The position numbers and the translations under genes were made by a program. Source: Mucilaginibacter tolerans (GTDB taxonomy: Bacteria > Bacteroidota > Bacteroidia > Sphingobacteriales > Sphingobacteriaceae). Taken from it: a DNA stretch of 64,000 bases. This document shows, in pieces, positions 52,001 through 60,720 of the stretch. Under the pieces are notes generated by a model. That model saw only the letters and a list, made by a program, of their open reading frames with translations, was not told where the DNA came from and ran no database searches. Every line of letters starts with the position of its first letter. Within the stretch, counting starts at the first letter, position 1. The stretch is taken from the NCBI RefSeq assembly GCF_030519375.1, contig NZ_JAUMKB010000024.1:1-64000 (forward strand). Direction: 5' to 3'.

Positions 52001-54766
52001 CTGCACACCCACCTCACGTGCCACCGTGGTTACTTCGTCCGCAAACACGGCAAGCGTATCGATCATTTCGTTGATGGTATCCGTCAGCTGTGCCACCTCA
52101 CCCAATGCGTTGATGGATAATCGCTGCTTCAGGTTACCTTTTGCAATACCTGTTGCTACTTTTGCGATACCGCGTATCTGGCCGGTAAGGTTGGATGCCA
52201 TCTGATTTACGGAGTCCGTTAAGTCCTTCCAGGTACCTGCCACACCCTTGACGTGCGCCTGACCACCCAGTTTACCTTCGGTACCTACTTCCCTTGCCAC
52301 ACGCGTTACTTCGGATGCGAACGAGTTCAGCTGGTCCACCATCGTGTTGATGGTATTTTTCAGGTCGAGGATCTCTCCCTTTACGTCGATGATTACTGTC
52401 TTCGAAAGGTCACCGCTTGCTACAGCTTTGGTCACTTCGGCGATGTTACGCACCTGTGAGGTTAGGTTTGACGACATCTGGTTTACGGAGTCAGTCAAAT
52501 CCTTCCAGGTACCACCTACCCCGGGCACAAACGCCTGGCCACCTAAGTTACCATCGGTACCCACTTCTCGTGCCACACGAGTTACTTCGGATGCAAAACC
52601 ACGAAGCTGGTCCACCATTGTATTAATTGTTTCCTTCAACTGGAGGATCTCTCCACGAACGTCGACCGTAATTTTCTTCGACAAGTCACCGTTTGCGATG
52701 GCAATGGATACGTCGGCTATATTTCTGAGCTGCGCGGTCAGGTTGCCGGCCATTTTATTTACCGAGTCGGTTAAGTCCTTCCAGGTACCATCCACACCGG
52801 GTACGTTTGCCTGGCCGCCTAACTGTCCTTCCGACCCCACCTCGCGCGCCACACGCGTTACTTCGGATGCAAAGCCGCGCAGCTGGTCCACCATCGTGTT
52901 AATGGTATCTTTCAGCTCTAATAACTCGCCCTTTGCATTTACCGTGATCTTACGTGAAAGGTCACCCTTTGCCACCGCTGTGGTTACTTCGGCGATGTTA
53001 CGCACCTGCGAGGTCAGGTTGTCCGCCATTTTATTTACCGAGTCGGTCAAATCCTTCCAGGTACCTGCTACTCCAGGCACATTTGCCTGGCCACCAAGCT
53101 GCCCTTCCGAACCTACTTCCCTCGCTACACGGGTTACTTCCGACCCGAACGAATTCAGCTGGTCCACCATCGTGTTGATCGTATTCTTTAATTCGAGCAT
53201 TTCGCCCTGAACGTCCACCGTGATCTTCTTTGACAAGTCCCCCTTGGCCACAGCCGTCGTCACCTCAGCTATGTTACGTACCTGGCCTGTTAGGTTACCG
53301 GCCATCTGATTTACGGAGTCGGTCAAGTCCTTCCAGGTACCACCTACACCCGGCACGTTTGCCTGGCCACCAAGCTGACCTTCGGAGCCTACTTCCCTGG
53401 CCACACGCGTCACCTCAAACGAGAAGGAGTTCAACTGGTCCACCATCGTATTGATCGTATTCTTCAGCTCAAGGAGCTCGCCTTTGGCATCTACCGTAAT
53501 TTTCCGCGACAAGTCGCCCTTTGCTACTGCCGTGGTTACCCAGGCAATGTTTCGCACCTGGTCGGTAAGATTACTACCCATCTGGTTGACAGAGTCTGTC
53601 AGATCCTTCCAAACACCACCTACACCCTTCACACGGGCCTGACCTCCTAATTTACCTTCGGTACCTACTTCCAGCGCCACACGCGTTACTTCGGATGCAA
53701 ACGAGTTCAATTGGTCCACCATTGTGTTGATGGTCTTTTTCAACTCAAGCATTTCTCCCTTTACGTCCACCGTAATTTTCTTGGACAAGTCACCATTTGC
53801 TACCGCGGTAGTTACACCAGCTATATTACGTACCTGCGAGGTAAGGTTACCTGCCATTCGGTTTACCGAGTCTGTCAAGTCCTTCCAGGTACCTGCAACA
53901 CCCGGCACTTTCGCCTGGCCCCCCAGTTTACCTTCAGTGCCTACTTCCAATGCCACACGCGTTACTTCCGATGAGAACGAGTTGAGCTGATCCACCATGG
54001 TATTAATGGTATTTTTCAGCTCCAATATTTCACCTTTAGCCTCAACTGTGATCTTACGCGAAAGGTCACCCTTGGCAACCGCCGTAGTTACTGCAGCAAC
54101 GTTTCGCACCTGGGCCGTCAGGTTACCTGCCATCTGGTTCACTGAGTCTGTCAACTCGGCCCAAACACCGGCAACACCTTTAATTTTAGCTTGTTCACCC
54201 AACTTGCCTTCAGAGCCCACCTGACGCGCGACGCGGGTTACCTCCATCGAGAATAACCGCAGCTTGGAAAGCATCTGATTGGATTCTTTAGCGATACGGA
54301 GGAATTCTCCGCGCAACGGGTGACCGCTTATTTCGAGTGGTATTTGTTTTGATAAATCGCCGTTGGCTACGGAGTTGATCATTCCTGCAATTTCCAAGGT
54401 CGGCGATGTCAGATCGGATATCAGGTTATTTAATGACGACACGCCATCGGCCCAATCGCCCCGTGCATCAGAGAGCTCGATACGCTTTGATAAATTTCCT
54501 TTTTTTCCGATAGTTTTTTCAGCTTCTGATATCTCAGCCACCAGGCGCTGGTTCATGTCAATAATATCATTCAACACCTCGCATATCCTACCGTTTATAC
54601 CAGCCTGAGTAACAGGCATCCGGGTATCCAGTTTACCGTTTTTGACAAGCGAAAGAACCCGTAAAAGTTCTTTCAAGTCAAGAGAATCTTCATGTGATAA
54701 GCGCGAAACTTCTTCCTGTTCCAGGAGTTCCTCCAGAATTTGATCTTTCATAGTTTGGGTAATCAA
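49097..54766 (-). CDS. Giant soluble poly-HAMP hybrid histidine kinase with three receiver domains
   Basis: This is a 1889-aa protein without signal peptide or membrane helix. Residues about 30-175 are divergent HAMP-like (NGDLSKQIPLE). Nine tandem 92-residue HAMP-type units run from Val176 to about 1003, each with GxxG-W-DLTDSVN-NLT and KGDLSxKITV...LKxTINTMVDQL. A GAF domain (about 1015-1170), a coiled coil (about 1175-1225) and HisKA with His1230 (NMSHELRTPLNSLL) follow. The HATPase has DTGIGISKNTQGIIFEAFQQ and GTGLGLSISKGF. Three receivers carry Asp1552, Asp1674 and Asp1820. The layout matches group III fungal osmosensing kinases (Nik1 type) and their bacterial relatives, in which HAMP ladders transmit signals. 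The signal is unknown. It is followed by the REC-HK gene after 26 bp. Confidence 0.92.
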   Translation of the reverse strand: MITQTMKDQILEELLEQEEVSRLSHEDSLDLKELLRVLSLVKNGKLDTRMPVTQAGINGRICEVLNDIIDMNQRLVAEISEAEKTIGKKGNLSKRIELSDARGDWADGVSSLNNLISDLTSPTLEIAGMINSVANGDLSKQIPLEISGHPLRGEFLRIAKESNQMLSKLRLFSMEVTRVARQVGSEGKLGEQAKIKGVAGVWAELTDSVNQMAGNLTAQVRNVAAVTTAVAKGDLSRKITVEAKGEILELKNTINTMVDQLNSFSSEVTRVALEVGTEGKLGGQAKVPGVAGTWKDLTDSVNRMAGNLTSQVRNIAGVTTAVANGDLSKKITVDVKGEMLELKKTINTMVDQLNSFASEVTRVALEVGTEGKLGGQARVKGVGGVWKDLTDSVNQMGSNLTDQVRNIAWVTTAVAKGDLSRKITVDAKGELLELKNTINTMVDQLNSFSFEVTRVAREVGSEGQLGGQANVPGVGGTWKDLTDSVNQMAGNLTGQVRNIAEVTTAVAKGDLSKKITVDVQGEMLELKNTINTMVDQLNSFGSEVTRVAREVGSEGQLGGQANVPGVAGTWKDLTDSVNKMADNLTSQVRNIAEVTTAVAKGDLSRKITVNAKGELLELKDTINTMVDQLRGFASEVTRVAREVGSEGQLGGQANVPGVDGTWKDLTDSVNKMAGNLTAQLRNIADVSIAIANGDLSKKITVDVRGEILQLKETINTMVDQLRGFASEVTRVAREVGTDGNLGGQAFVPGVGGTWKDLTDSVNQMSSNLTSQVRNIAEVTKAVASGDLSKTVIIDVKGEILDLKNTINTMVDQLNSFASEVTRVAREVGTEGKLGGQAHVKGVAGTWKDLTDSVNQMASNLTGQIRGIAKVATGIAKGNLKQRLSINALGEVAQLTDTINEMIDTLAVFADEVTTVAREVGVQGRLGGQASVPGASGTWKDLTENVNQLAQNLTVQVRSISEVASAVTKGDLTRTIRVDAKGELEALKDTINQMIANLKGTTLRNHEQDWLKSNLAKFAQMLQGQRDRNAVANKVLSELAELVNARYGAFYVLEQDIAEEPKLKLFAGYAQKSRKLINNEFELSEGLVGQCATDKERIRLSNVPSEYLQISSGIGSAAPIDLVILPVLFENNIKAVIELASFENFSDTHIDFLDQLTESIGIVLNNIETNTRTEELLKQSQSLATELSSQQEELRRANDELHDKGRSLEEKAEQLTLTSKYKSEFLANMSHELRTPLNSLLILAQQLFENPEGNLTEKQRRYAKTIHSCGDDLIQLINDILDLSKIESGVISADVMPVNFREIASFAESTFKPISEAKNLKFEISLEQGLPEMLETDMQRLNQILKNLLSNAFKFTEKGGVKLEIFRPGPHQENPLPDAEAVIAFSITDTGIGISKNTQGIIFEAFQQAEGSTSRKYGGTGLGLSISKGFAELLGGTITVGSELGKGSVFTLYLPLRYKEEAASAATYSVKEPHSPAHLRSSLLDTAELVIDDDRHSISAEDKVLLVIEDDLRFTKIVIDKAHDYGLKVIVAISYLEIFDSIQKYNPIAITLDVNMPESNGWKILKLLKSDLNLRHIPIHLISGEDNKVMALKLGAKSFSLKPLSNNSLDELISGIVRFSEQSKKKVLIIEDNESELQRLTDMLSSEKVEVLGATTAKKGLTLLKKEQVDSIILDFVLPDADGIELLNKINTVKQPQTTMLLHSARDFTQNELIQLKRLNHKVITKTATSHSYLLEEILTLLHVDKKYISQENLDIINGIRVNNDVLDSKKVLVVDDDVRNLFALTAVFERSNIEVITAESGREALEILNSDKKVDIVLMDIMMPEMDGYETIQIIRKEPKHKNLPIIAVTAKAMIGDRQKCLASGASDYITKPVKTDQLLSLMRVWLIK
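51758..54241 (-). repeat. Nine tandem 276-bp coding repeats (HAMP units)
   Basis: Nine consecutive units of exactly 92 codons encode residues 176-1003 of the hybrid kinase. Unit length does not vary and DNA similarity is visible by eye: the CTTCCAGGTACC-type segment recurs each unit. Units 2 to 7 are closest; units 1, 8 and 9 diverge. The array is prone to unit gain or loss by recombination and to assembly collapse. Confidence 0.88.
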
Positions 54767-55233
54767 AAAATTTCAGGTAGCTGTGATTTGCTATATACAG
54801 CCTAAAAAAGATAATGTTTTAACTATTTTTCTAAATTAAATAAAGGTTAATTTACTTTCATTTAGGGTTTGTTTTTCATAAATAGTTCTGGTGCTATATC
54901 TATTAAACACCCAAAACGAGCATTTTAGTATATGGCAACATTTCATCAATCAAGGGAAAATAAATATGCAAAAAAAATCCCACAAAGCAAAACTTAATTA
55001 ATAGTTTATTTTAATTAAGCCCACGGTGCAGATATGATAACACAGATACAGTTTTTATTTTCGAAAATTGCTTAACTATTGATTAATGAAAATAGAGTAA
55101 AGGCTCCGGCTAAAACGCAAATGGGAACGGAAAATAAGATCAACAGTCAATATCGTAAATTTCGCCTATAATTTCAGCATAAATTACAAACAAAATCACC
55201 CTTTTGCTATTATGTATGTAAACTTTCTTTGTG
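54767..55233. other. AT-rich divergent promoter region
   Basis: Some 470 bases separate the poly-HAMP kinase (minus) from the small-protein/GH130 pair (plus). The DNA is AT-rich without a convincing gene. TAAATTTC near 55157-55164 resembles the Bacteroidota -7 box on the plus strand, but no TTG -33 element lies at the right distance. I see no hairpin strong enough to call. Confidence 0.35.
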
Positions 55234-55431
55234 ATGAAAAAAGACAGCAAACATTATAAGTTCATTAACAATGAAACGGATAATGTGATCTATTTTCTGT
55301 CGGTTCCTAAAAATAGCCCCGACTGTAAAAAAGTACTGGAAGACACCCGGCATAAACTTGCCATTCAAAATGGAATTTACATCGGTAGCATATATTATAT
55401 CGAGATTCCGGAAACGGAAATCCATGAATAA
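55234..55431 (+). CDS. Small protein of unknown function overlapping the GH130 gene
   Basis: This 65-aa protein starts at ATG 55234; the GTG directly before it is also possible. It is soluble and charged, with a beta-alpha-beta-like pattern: HYKFINNETDNVIYFLSV, then KVLEDTRHKLAIQNGI and YIGSIYYIEIP. There is no signal peptide, cysteine pair or known family. Its last eight bases overlap the GH130-like start, which implies translational coupling. It may be a regulator or a partner subunit for that enzyme, but nothing in the sequence proves it. Confidence 0.5.
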   Translation: MKKDSKHYKFINNETDNVIYFLSVPKNSPDCKKVLEDTRHKLAIQNGIYIGSIYYIEIPETEIHE

Positions 55432-56944
55432 ACATCTCCATAATTTATTATCAACCAAAATTTCTCTGCAAATGAGGATACCTATTGAACGTCAACAAAT
55501 AAGGGTTTACCCTGATGCCAAACGTGTAATTGCAAGATTCTTTTTTAACGGTGAGCAAAGGGCGCAAGAATTAATAGAACGCGTCATGAAACTTAGTGAA
55601 GACGAAGTGTTTGCCATTATTTCACCTCTGTTGCAGGAGTTTTCAAAACGGCACCGAAACATCACCAAAATACTTTACAGGCATTGCAACAGGGTGAGCT
55701 CATTTATCGAAAGTACCGGATTTGACCACGAAGAACTTTCCAGTTACAGAAAATTATTGGTGGGCTCATATTTTACTCATGAATACTCTATCGAGTCAGC
55801 TGCATTTTTTAACCCTTCCATTATTGAAGATCCCGACCAATCCGAGTTGGAGTTGGGACAAAAGCGGTTGATCATCAGTTTCAGGGCTGTGGGTGAAGGG
55901 CATATTTCGTCTATTGCTTTTAGAAGAGCCATTATAGATAAGGACAGCAAGATAGAAGTTTTGCCCGTAGGTAATTACGTAGATGAGGCTGAGGTTATCC
56001 GCAATGCAACTACCTATGAAAAAAAGCTTTTTTTCGAAAAAATAGTTACCGCCAGGATCGATCATAAGATTGTAAAGGAACTCAAAGGGCAATTGGATGA
56101 AAAGTTTGATTACGACACTTTACAACGAACAATACAGAACCTGCAGCAAAAAGATATTGATGATTCAAAAAAAACGGAGTATGAAAAGATACTTTGGTTG
56201 TCGGACTCCTACAGCACCATTAGCTTTTCACTAGATACCGATATTTCGGACCGGGTGATATTTCCGATGTCGGAGCTGGAACGCAAAGGGATTGAAGATG
56301 CACGCTTTGTTAAATTTACAGAAAATGGCGGACCGGCTATTTATTATGCCACCTACACCGCTTTCGATGGTGCTTTAATAATGCCGAAGCTATTGCAAAC
56401 TTCTGATTTTCACAATTTTAGAATAAGGCCCCTTCATGGCAATGGGGCCCGTAATAAAAACCTCGCTCTGTTCCCAAGGAAAATCAACGGGTATTATACT
56501 ATGCTTTCCCGGATAGATGGTTGCAATAATTTCATTATGTATTCAAATAATATCAATCTGTGGGAAAACCCGATCAAACTGCAGGAGCCTCTGCATCCCT
56601 GGGAGTTGGTCCAGATAGGTAATTGTGGTTCGCCAATTGAAACCGACCGTGGCTGGCTGGTTATTACACATGGTGTAGGCCCGATGAGAAGATATTGTTT
56701 GGGCGCTAGTTTGTTCAAGCTTGATGACCCGTCTGTTGAAACGGGCCGGCTTAGAGAGCCCCTGCTTGTACCTACCCAGGATGAGCGGGAGGGTTATGTT
56801 CCCAATGTGGTTTATTCCTGCGGGGGTATTGTTAATAATGGCAAATTAATTCTTCCTTATGGGCTTTCTGATTATTCTTCATCTTTTGCAACAGTTGAGC
56901 TGAATGCATTGCTGGACAAGTTGGTCTCTGACCCCCAAATATAA
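55424..56944 (+). CDS. GH130-like beta-mannoside phosphorylase/glycosidase
   Basis: This is a cytoplasmic protein of about 506 aa. I start it at ATG 55424 (MNKHLHNLL), because upstream codons overlap the small gene and look like its shadow. Residues about 30-170 form a helical N-terminal extension. A five-bladed beta-propeller follows: FNPSIIEDP, KRLIISFRAVGEGHIS, ARFVKFTENGGPAIYYATYT. The GH130 core is GNGARNKNLALFPRKINGYY, then MLSRIDGCNNFIMYS, IGNCGSPIETDRGWLVITHG and YVPNVVYSCGGIV. These match phosphate-binding and substrate positions of GH130 enzymes acting on beta-1,2- or 1,4-mannosides; true phosphorylase versus hydrolase activity cannot be told. It is convergent with the GT4/barrel gene, 23 bp away, and I see no terminator hairpin between them. 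Confidence 0.85.
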   Translation: MNKHLHNLLSTKISLQMRIPIERQQIRVYPDAKRVIARFFFNGEQRAQELIERVMKLSEDEVFAIISPLLQEFSKRHRNITKILYRHCNRVSSFIESTGFDHEELSSYRKLLVGSYFTHEYSIESAAFFNPSIIEDPDQSELELGQKRLIISFRAVGEGHISSIAFRRAIIDKDSKIEVLPVGNYVDEAEVIRNATTYEKKLFFEKIVTARIDHKIVKELKGQLDEKFDYDTLQRTIQNLQQKDIDDSKKTEYEKILWLSDSYSTISFSLDTDISDRVIFPMSELERKGIEDARFVKFTENGGPAIYYATYTAFDGALIMPKLLQTSDFHNFRIRPLHGNGARNKNLALFPRKINGYYTMLSRIDGCNNFIMYSNNINLWENPIKLQEPLHPWELVQIGNCGSPIETDRGWLVITHGVGPMRRYCLGASLFKLDDPSVETGRLREPLLVPTQDEREGYVPNVVYSCGGIVNNGKLILPYGLSDYSSSFATVELNALLDKLVSDPQI

Positions 56945-56967
56945 TTGGCCGGGGATCATTATCTTTA

Positions 56968-59244
56968 TTATTTCAACAGCACGCCGTCGTTGTTGGTAAG
57001 CTCTCCGTTTGAACTGGTGGGTTTGGTTTTGAAATTCTGCAATATCGTCAGGTGTGATATTAAGTAGGCCAGTACGCTCTCAGCTCCCTGGTTCTTATTA
57101 ATGCCCATGCGGTGCAAACCGTCTGAGCAGCCCTTGGTTTCGGGGTCATACAAAGGAATACTGAGCGAATTTTCACCGAGAAACCATTGATAAACCGAGA
57201 ACATTTTTTCAAGATACTGCGAATCTTCGGTCATCTCGTAAGCCTGGCCATACGTTAACACCATCGCCATGGTTTCTATTGCCTGCTGATCGTACAATGA
57301 CATTTTTGCATCGCGGAAATACCAGTTCTCGTTTCCAACCGGATTCCAGTAGTTGGATTTGAAAGTGAGTCCTTCCAGGAACTTCAATGACGCAAATCCT
57401 ATATCGAAAACCTTTTTGTTACCAGTTATTGAAGCTGAATGGAGCAAGGATAAGGGCAAAATAGCATTATCATAAGTTAGAAAATCTTCAAACCAATGCC
57501 ATTCTGTATCATGTGTTTTATTGAAGGCTTGCGTCAGCTTTTCTGTTAAGCAGTTCAACGTTTCCAACAGAAGTTTCTCGGATGGATGCCTTCGGAGATA
57601 ATAAGAGATGCCAATTATAGTATTGCTAATACCTCTCAGGTATTGCAGAGCTTTGAAGTGGGGCTCGGCTTTACGGAATAATTCCTCGCCTAATTTACCA
57701 CATGAATCGTTTGGCGATTTATCAACAAGATAACCCAGCGCCCATACCGCACGTCCAAATGCATCTTCTGAGCCAGAATCGTCAAGGTATCGCTTATCAT
57801 AGCTCAAAAAATTTCTGAAATACCCATCATCATTTTGCATATAAAGCAGGAAACTCAAATAGGATGGCATTAATTTAAGCGCTTCGCTATAATTCAGCTG
57901 ACAGGCCATCAACGACATCAAAAGAGCACGGGCGTTATCATCTACACAATACCCTTCTTTCCAGTTCGGGATTCCATATTTGGCATGCTGAATAATTCCT
58001 GTGCTGTCTGTAAGTAATTTCACATAATCCAGGCTGAATTCGGGCATAATCTCCGGATCGATGATCTGTCTCAGTATACGTTCATTCACATCCTGATTTT
58101 CGACTACTTCTTTAATGGTATCAAGATATTTATTCCCTATGGCTGTCCATCGAAGATTTATCCCATAATTGTAAGCATTGTCTTTAATTTCATGCAGATA
58201 TGCAGGATTATCCAGCAGTTCGTTAATGATGACTGCCAAGCCCTTTTCGTCTTTAAAATTAAATAGCCTTCCTCGGCGTTCTGCCAACAGTTCCCTGGCG
58301 TGCCAGTAAGGCGTAGATACAACCGCAGCACCTGCCCTTACCGCATAACAAAGGGTACCGCTTGTGATCTGAGCTTCATTCAGGTAAGGTGATACATAAA
58401 TGTCAGCAGCCGAAAGGTAGTTCATCAGCTCTTCTTCGGAAACATACCGGTTAATAAAAACCACATGATTGGATACATCGAGCTCTTTAGCCAATTGTAT
58501 AAGATATTCTCTATATTCTTCACCTGAGTTCTTTAGTATTCCCGGATGCGTAGTACCCAAAATAACATAAACAACATCTTTGTGTTGTTCAATAATTTGA
58601 GGCAAAGCACGTATCACTGTCTCCAATCCTTTATTTCTGCTGAGCAAGCCAAAAGTTAGTAATACCTGATGATCCCTGAATAATTTATCTTCATGAAGCG
58701 GATTACCTGATAAGATTTCCATATCAGGGGCCCCATGTTCTATATAGGCTATTTTCTTCTTTGGAACATTATATATCTGCTGCAACATCTGGATGGCATA
58801 AGTTCCCATAACCACTGCTCTGTCAGATTTTTTTGCAATATTCTCGATCGCCATTTTCTGCTGGCTGGAGGGCCGTTCTAATACGGTATGGAAAATCGTG
58901 ATAAGTGGCTTTTTCAATTGGCTTACCAGTGACAGGATATATATTCCTGCTTCTCCCCCAAATATTCCAAACTCATGCTGCAAAATGCAGATGTCCGCAT
59001 CGCTGTTGTTTATAAATTCAACAGCATCACGATAATCCTCAGGCTCATTTTGTCTGATCACAAACTCCACTTCCGGCGGATAATCGTATTCACCCATATT
59101 GTCCGCATTTATCGCGATTACCGATCCCCGCTCACACAAATCTTCTTTATCAAAATTTGACAAGATTGCACTCATCAAATTCTTATTAAAAGAAGCCAAA
59201 CCACATTCCCGTGGAGGATAAGTTGAAATATATGTTATCTTCAT
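56968..59244 (-). CDS. GT4 glycosyltransferase fused to an alpha/alpha-barrel domain
   Basis: This is a 758-aa cytoplasmic fusion. The N-terminal GT-B half (about 1-385) begins MKITYISTYPPRECGLASFN and has ILQHEFGIFGGEAG, LTFGLLSRNKGLETVIRALP and DIYVSPYLNEAQITSGTLCY. The second Glu of the usual EX7E is not present (EAQITSGTL), which appears normal for this subfamily. The C-terminal half (about 395-745) is helical with WKEGYCVDDNARALLMSL, EDAFGRAVWALGY, EWHWFEDFLTYDNAILPLSL and MSLYDQQAIETMAMV, an alpha/alpha-toroid as in GH88/GH105/GH127-type hydrolases. In Bacteroidota such fusions often sit beside GH130 genes. The pair may make and recycle a mannose-containing oligosaccharide; this is inference. 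Confidence 0.85.
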   Translation of the reverse strand: MKITYISTYPPRECGLASFNKNLMSAILSNFDKEDLCERGSVIAINADNMGEYDYPPEVEFVIRQNEPEDYRDAVEFINNSDADICILQHEFGIFGGEAGIYILSLVSQLKKPLITIFHTVLERPSSQQKMAIENIAKKSDRAVVMGTYAIQMLQQIYNVPKKKIAYIEHGAPDMEILSGNPLHEDKLFRDHQVLLTFGLLSRNKGLETVIRALPQIIEQHKDVVYVILGTTHPGILKNSGEEYREYLIQLAKELDVSNHVVFINRYVSEEELMNYLSAADIYVSPYLNEAQITSGTLCYAVRAGAAVVSTPYWHARELLAERRGRLFNFKDEKGLAVIINELLDNPAYLHEIKDNAYNYGINLRWTAIGNKYLDTIKEVVENQDVNERILRQIIDPEIMPEFSLDYVKLLTDSTGIIQHAKYGIPNWKEGYCVDDNARALLMSLMACQLNYSEALKLMPSYLSFLLYMQNDDGYFRNFLSYDKRYLDDSGSEDAFGRAVWALGYLVDKSPNDSCGKLGEELFRKAEPHFKALQYLRGISNTIIGISYYLRRHPSEKLLLETLNCLTEKLTQAFNKTHDTEWHWFEDFLTYDNAILPLSLLHSASITGNKKVFDIGFASLKFLEGLTFKSNYWNPVGNENWYFRDAKMSLYDQQAIETMAMVLTYGQAYEMTEDSQYLEKMFSVYQWFLGENSLSIPLYDPETKGCSDGLHRMGINKNQGAESVLAYLISHLTILQNFKTKPTSSNGELTNNDGVLLK

Positions 59245-59389
59245 TCTTAAGTATTAGTTTAGATCATAACACTTTTAAGAAAATTAAGTTTTTTTATTTC
59301 AGTTAAATTCAAGGGGTTAAGGAATATATACCAGCCAGGCCTTCTCCATTTTTTGATTACTTTATCGCTTTAATAAACTCAATTTGTTT

Positions 59390-59418
59390 TTTGACTTGAA
59401 ATGGAAATGATATATTTC
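59390..59418 (+). promoter_or_regulatory. Candidate Bacteroidota promoter for the GT2 gene
   Basis: TTTG (59390-59393) and TATATTTC (59411-59418) are separated by 17 bases. They match the -33 TTTG and -7 TAnnTTTG consensus with one mismatch. The -7 box lies 65 bp before the GT2 start. Confidence 0.45.
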
Positions 59419-59482
59419 GGTCATGAAGAATAAACCTCAGCTACGTTCTAAATGGTAACAGACTATAACGTCCAATTATTTT

Positions 59483-60253
59483 ATGCACACATTTGTTATT
59501 CCAGCTTATAAAGAGTCATCTTTTCTTGAACAATGTATACACAGTTTGCTGGCGCAGACCGTAAAAAGCAGGGTTATCATCACCACCTCTACCCCAACAG
59601 ATTATACTAAAAATATCGCGAAGAAATACGATTTGCCATACTACATAAACGATAAAAGAGGAATTGCAAACGACTGGAACTTTGCCTTATCAAAAGTAAC
59701 AACGCCCCTGGCGACTATCGCCCATCAGGATGATATTTATGAGCCTGAATATGCTGAGAATGTTATAAAAGCTACCAATAAAAATGTACTGATCACTTTT
59801 ACCGGATATAATGATTGGATCAATAATCAGCGAAGGCCAAAGTCATTAAACTATTTTGTAAAAAGAGCGCTGCTATTCCCGTTTATCTTTAAAAAGGAGA
59901 TAAAGAGCAACTGGTTTAAAAAGCTGATATTAAAGTTCGGCGATCCCATCTGTTGCCCGGCAGTTACATTCAACATTGAGGCATTAACCGGCTTTAGCTT
60001 TTCTTCGGATTTTACTGTTGCTTTAGATTGGTATGCCTGGTATCAACTGGCAAACAGGGAAGGCTCCTTTGTTTATATCAATAAGAACCTGATGAATCAC
60101 CGCATACATGAAGAATCAGAAACGACCGCTAAGCTATCTGACGGAGTACGGAGGAATGAAGAGCTGCAAATGTTCCGGATGATGTGGGGCAAACGAACAG
60201 CTTCTTTTATATCGTGGGTTTATACCCTTGGTCACGCGGATAATAAAATTTAG
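59483..60253 (+). CDS. Family 2 glycosyltransferase
   Basis: This is a 256-aa GT-A enzyme. It begins MHTFVIPAYKESSFLEQCIH and has IITTSTPTDYTKNIAKKYD, WNFALSKVTTPLATIAHQDD (the HQDD metal site at about 91-94) and the acceptor region VALDWYAWYQLANREG. There is no C-terminal membrane pair. The ATIAHQDDIYEP motif is typical of transferases in capsule and surface-glycan islands. It is followed after 80 bp by a small four-helix membrane protein on the same strand. A transferase plus small EamA-like protein suggests transfer to and flipping of a lipid-linked sugar. Confidence 0.85.
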   Translation: MHTFVIPAYKESSFLEQCIHSLLAQTVKSRVIITTSTPTDYTKNIAKKYDLPYYINDKRGIANDWNFALSKVTTPLATIAHQDDIYEPEYAENVIKATNKNVLITFTGYNDWINNQRRPKSLNYFVKRALLFPFIFKKEIKSNWFKKLILKFGDPICCPAVTFNIEALTGFSFSSDFTVALDWYAWYQLANREGSFVYINKNLMNHRIHEESETTAKLSDGVRRNEELQMFRMMWGKRTASFISWVYTLGHADNKI

Positions 60254-60333
60254 GAATAGCTTTATTTAGTTATTTTTGGAAAATACCTGAGACTGTGCAA
60301 CTCAAATCAACCACAACCAAATCGTCGACAAAT

Positions 60334-60717
60334 ATGATTGCCTTAGCTGTTTTTTGGGTGATAATTTATTGCTTATCTACCGCCTTTTCAATTGTTCTGC
60401 TGGGCGACAGAGGACTTATTTCGGGCAATCTGTTTAATTTTCAGAACATGGTTAACCTGGTATTCAACTGGAAATTTATCCTTTCCATGTCGCTTGCTGT
60501 CTTATCGCGTTTATCATTTATCCTGATAAATAATACTTTGCTAAAGATCTCTTACCTGGCTGATGTTTCTACTACGCTTTCGGTATTTATCACGCTGACT
60601 TCGATCATCTTTATAGTACTTGCCAATCATTTCTTTTTGAAAGAAAGCTTAAACATTAAGCAGGCAGTCGGCGCTTTCATCGTTTTGACAGGTATATTTA
60701 TTATGCTGAATAAATAG
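60334..60717 (+). CDS. Four-helix EamA/SMR-like membrane protein
   Basis: This 127-aa protein has four hydrophobic helices (about 2-23, 44-64, 77-98 and 107-126), the topology of a half-size EamA/small-multidrug-resistance protein. The end VFITLTSIIFIVLANHFFLK, then ESLNIKQAVGAFIVLTGI, matches the conserved last two helices of EamA modules. ATG 60334 is preferred over the GTG at 60295, which only adds a hydrophilic Ser/Thr-rich stretch. By analogy with ArnE/ArnF-type proteins it may flip a lipid-linked sugar made by the adjacent GT2. A drug-exporter role is possible but the context argues against it. It ends three bases from the convergent TPR gene. Confidence 0.65.
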   Translation: MIALAVFWVIIYCLSTAFSIVLLGDRGLISGNLFNFQNMVNLVFNWKFILSMSLAVLSRLSFILINNTLLKISYLADVSTTLSVFITLTSIIFIVLANHFFLKESLNIKQAVGAFIVLTGIFIMLNK

Positions 60718-60720
60718 CTG

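Noticed and set aside
51321..54224. Many plus-strand open frames of 60-290 codons opposite the hybrid kinase
   Set aside because: They repeat with the 276-bp HAMP units and arise from codon bias of the real minus-strand gene; no family or start signals.
51758..54241. CRISPR-like tandem pattern
   Set aside because: Repeats are 276 bp, contiguous, in frame and encode HAMP units; there are no spacers or cas genes.
55210..55458. Minus-strand 82-codon frame opposite the small protein
   Set aside because: It mirrors the plus-strand pair, which has coupled start/stop overlap and a recognisable downstream enzyme.
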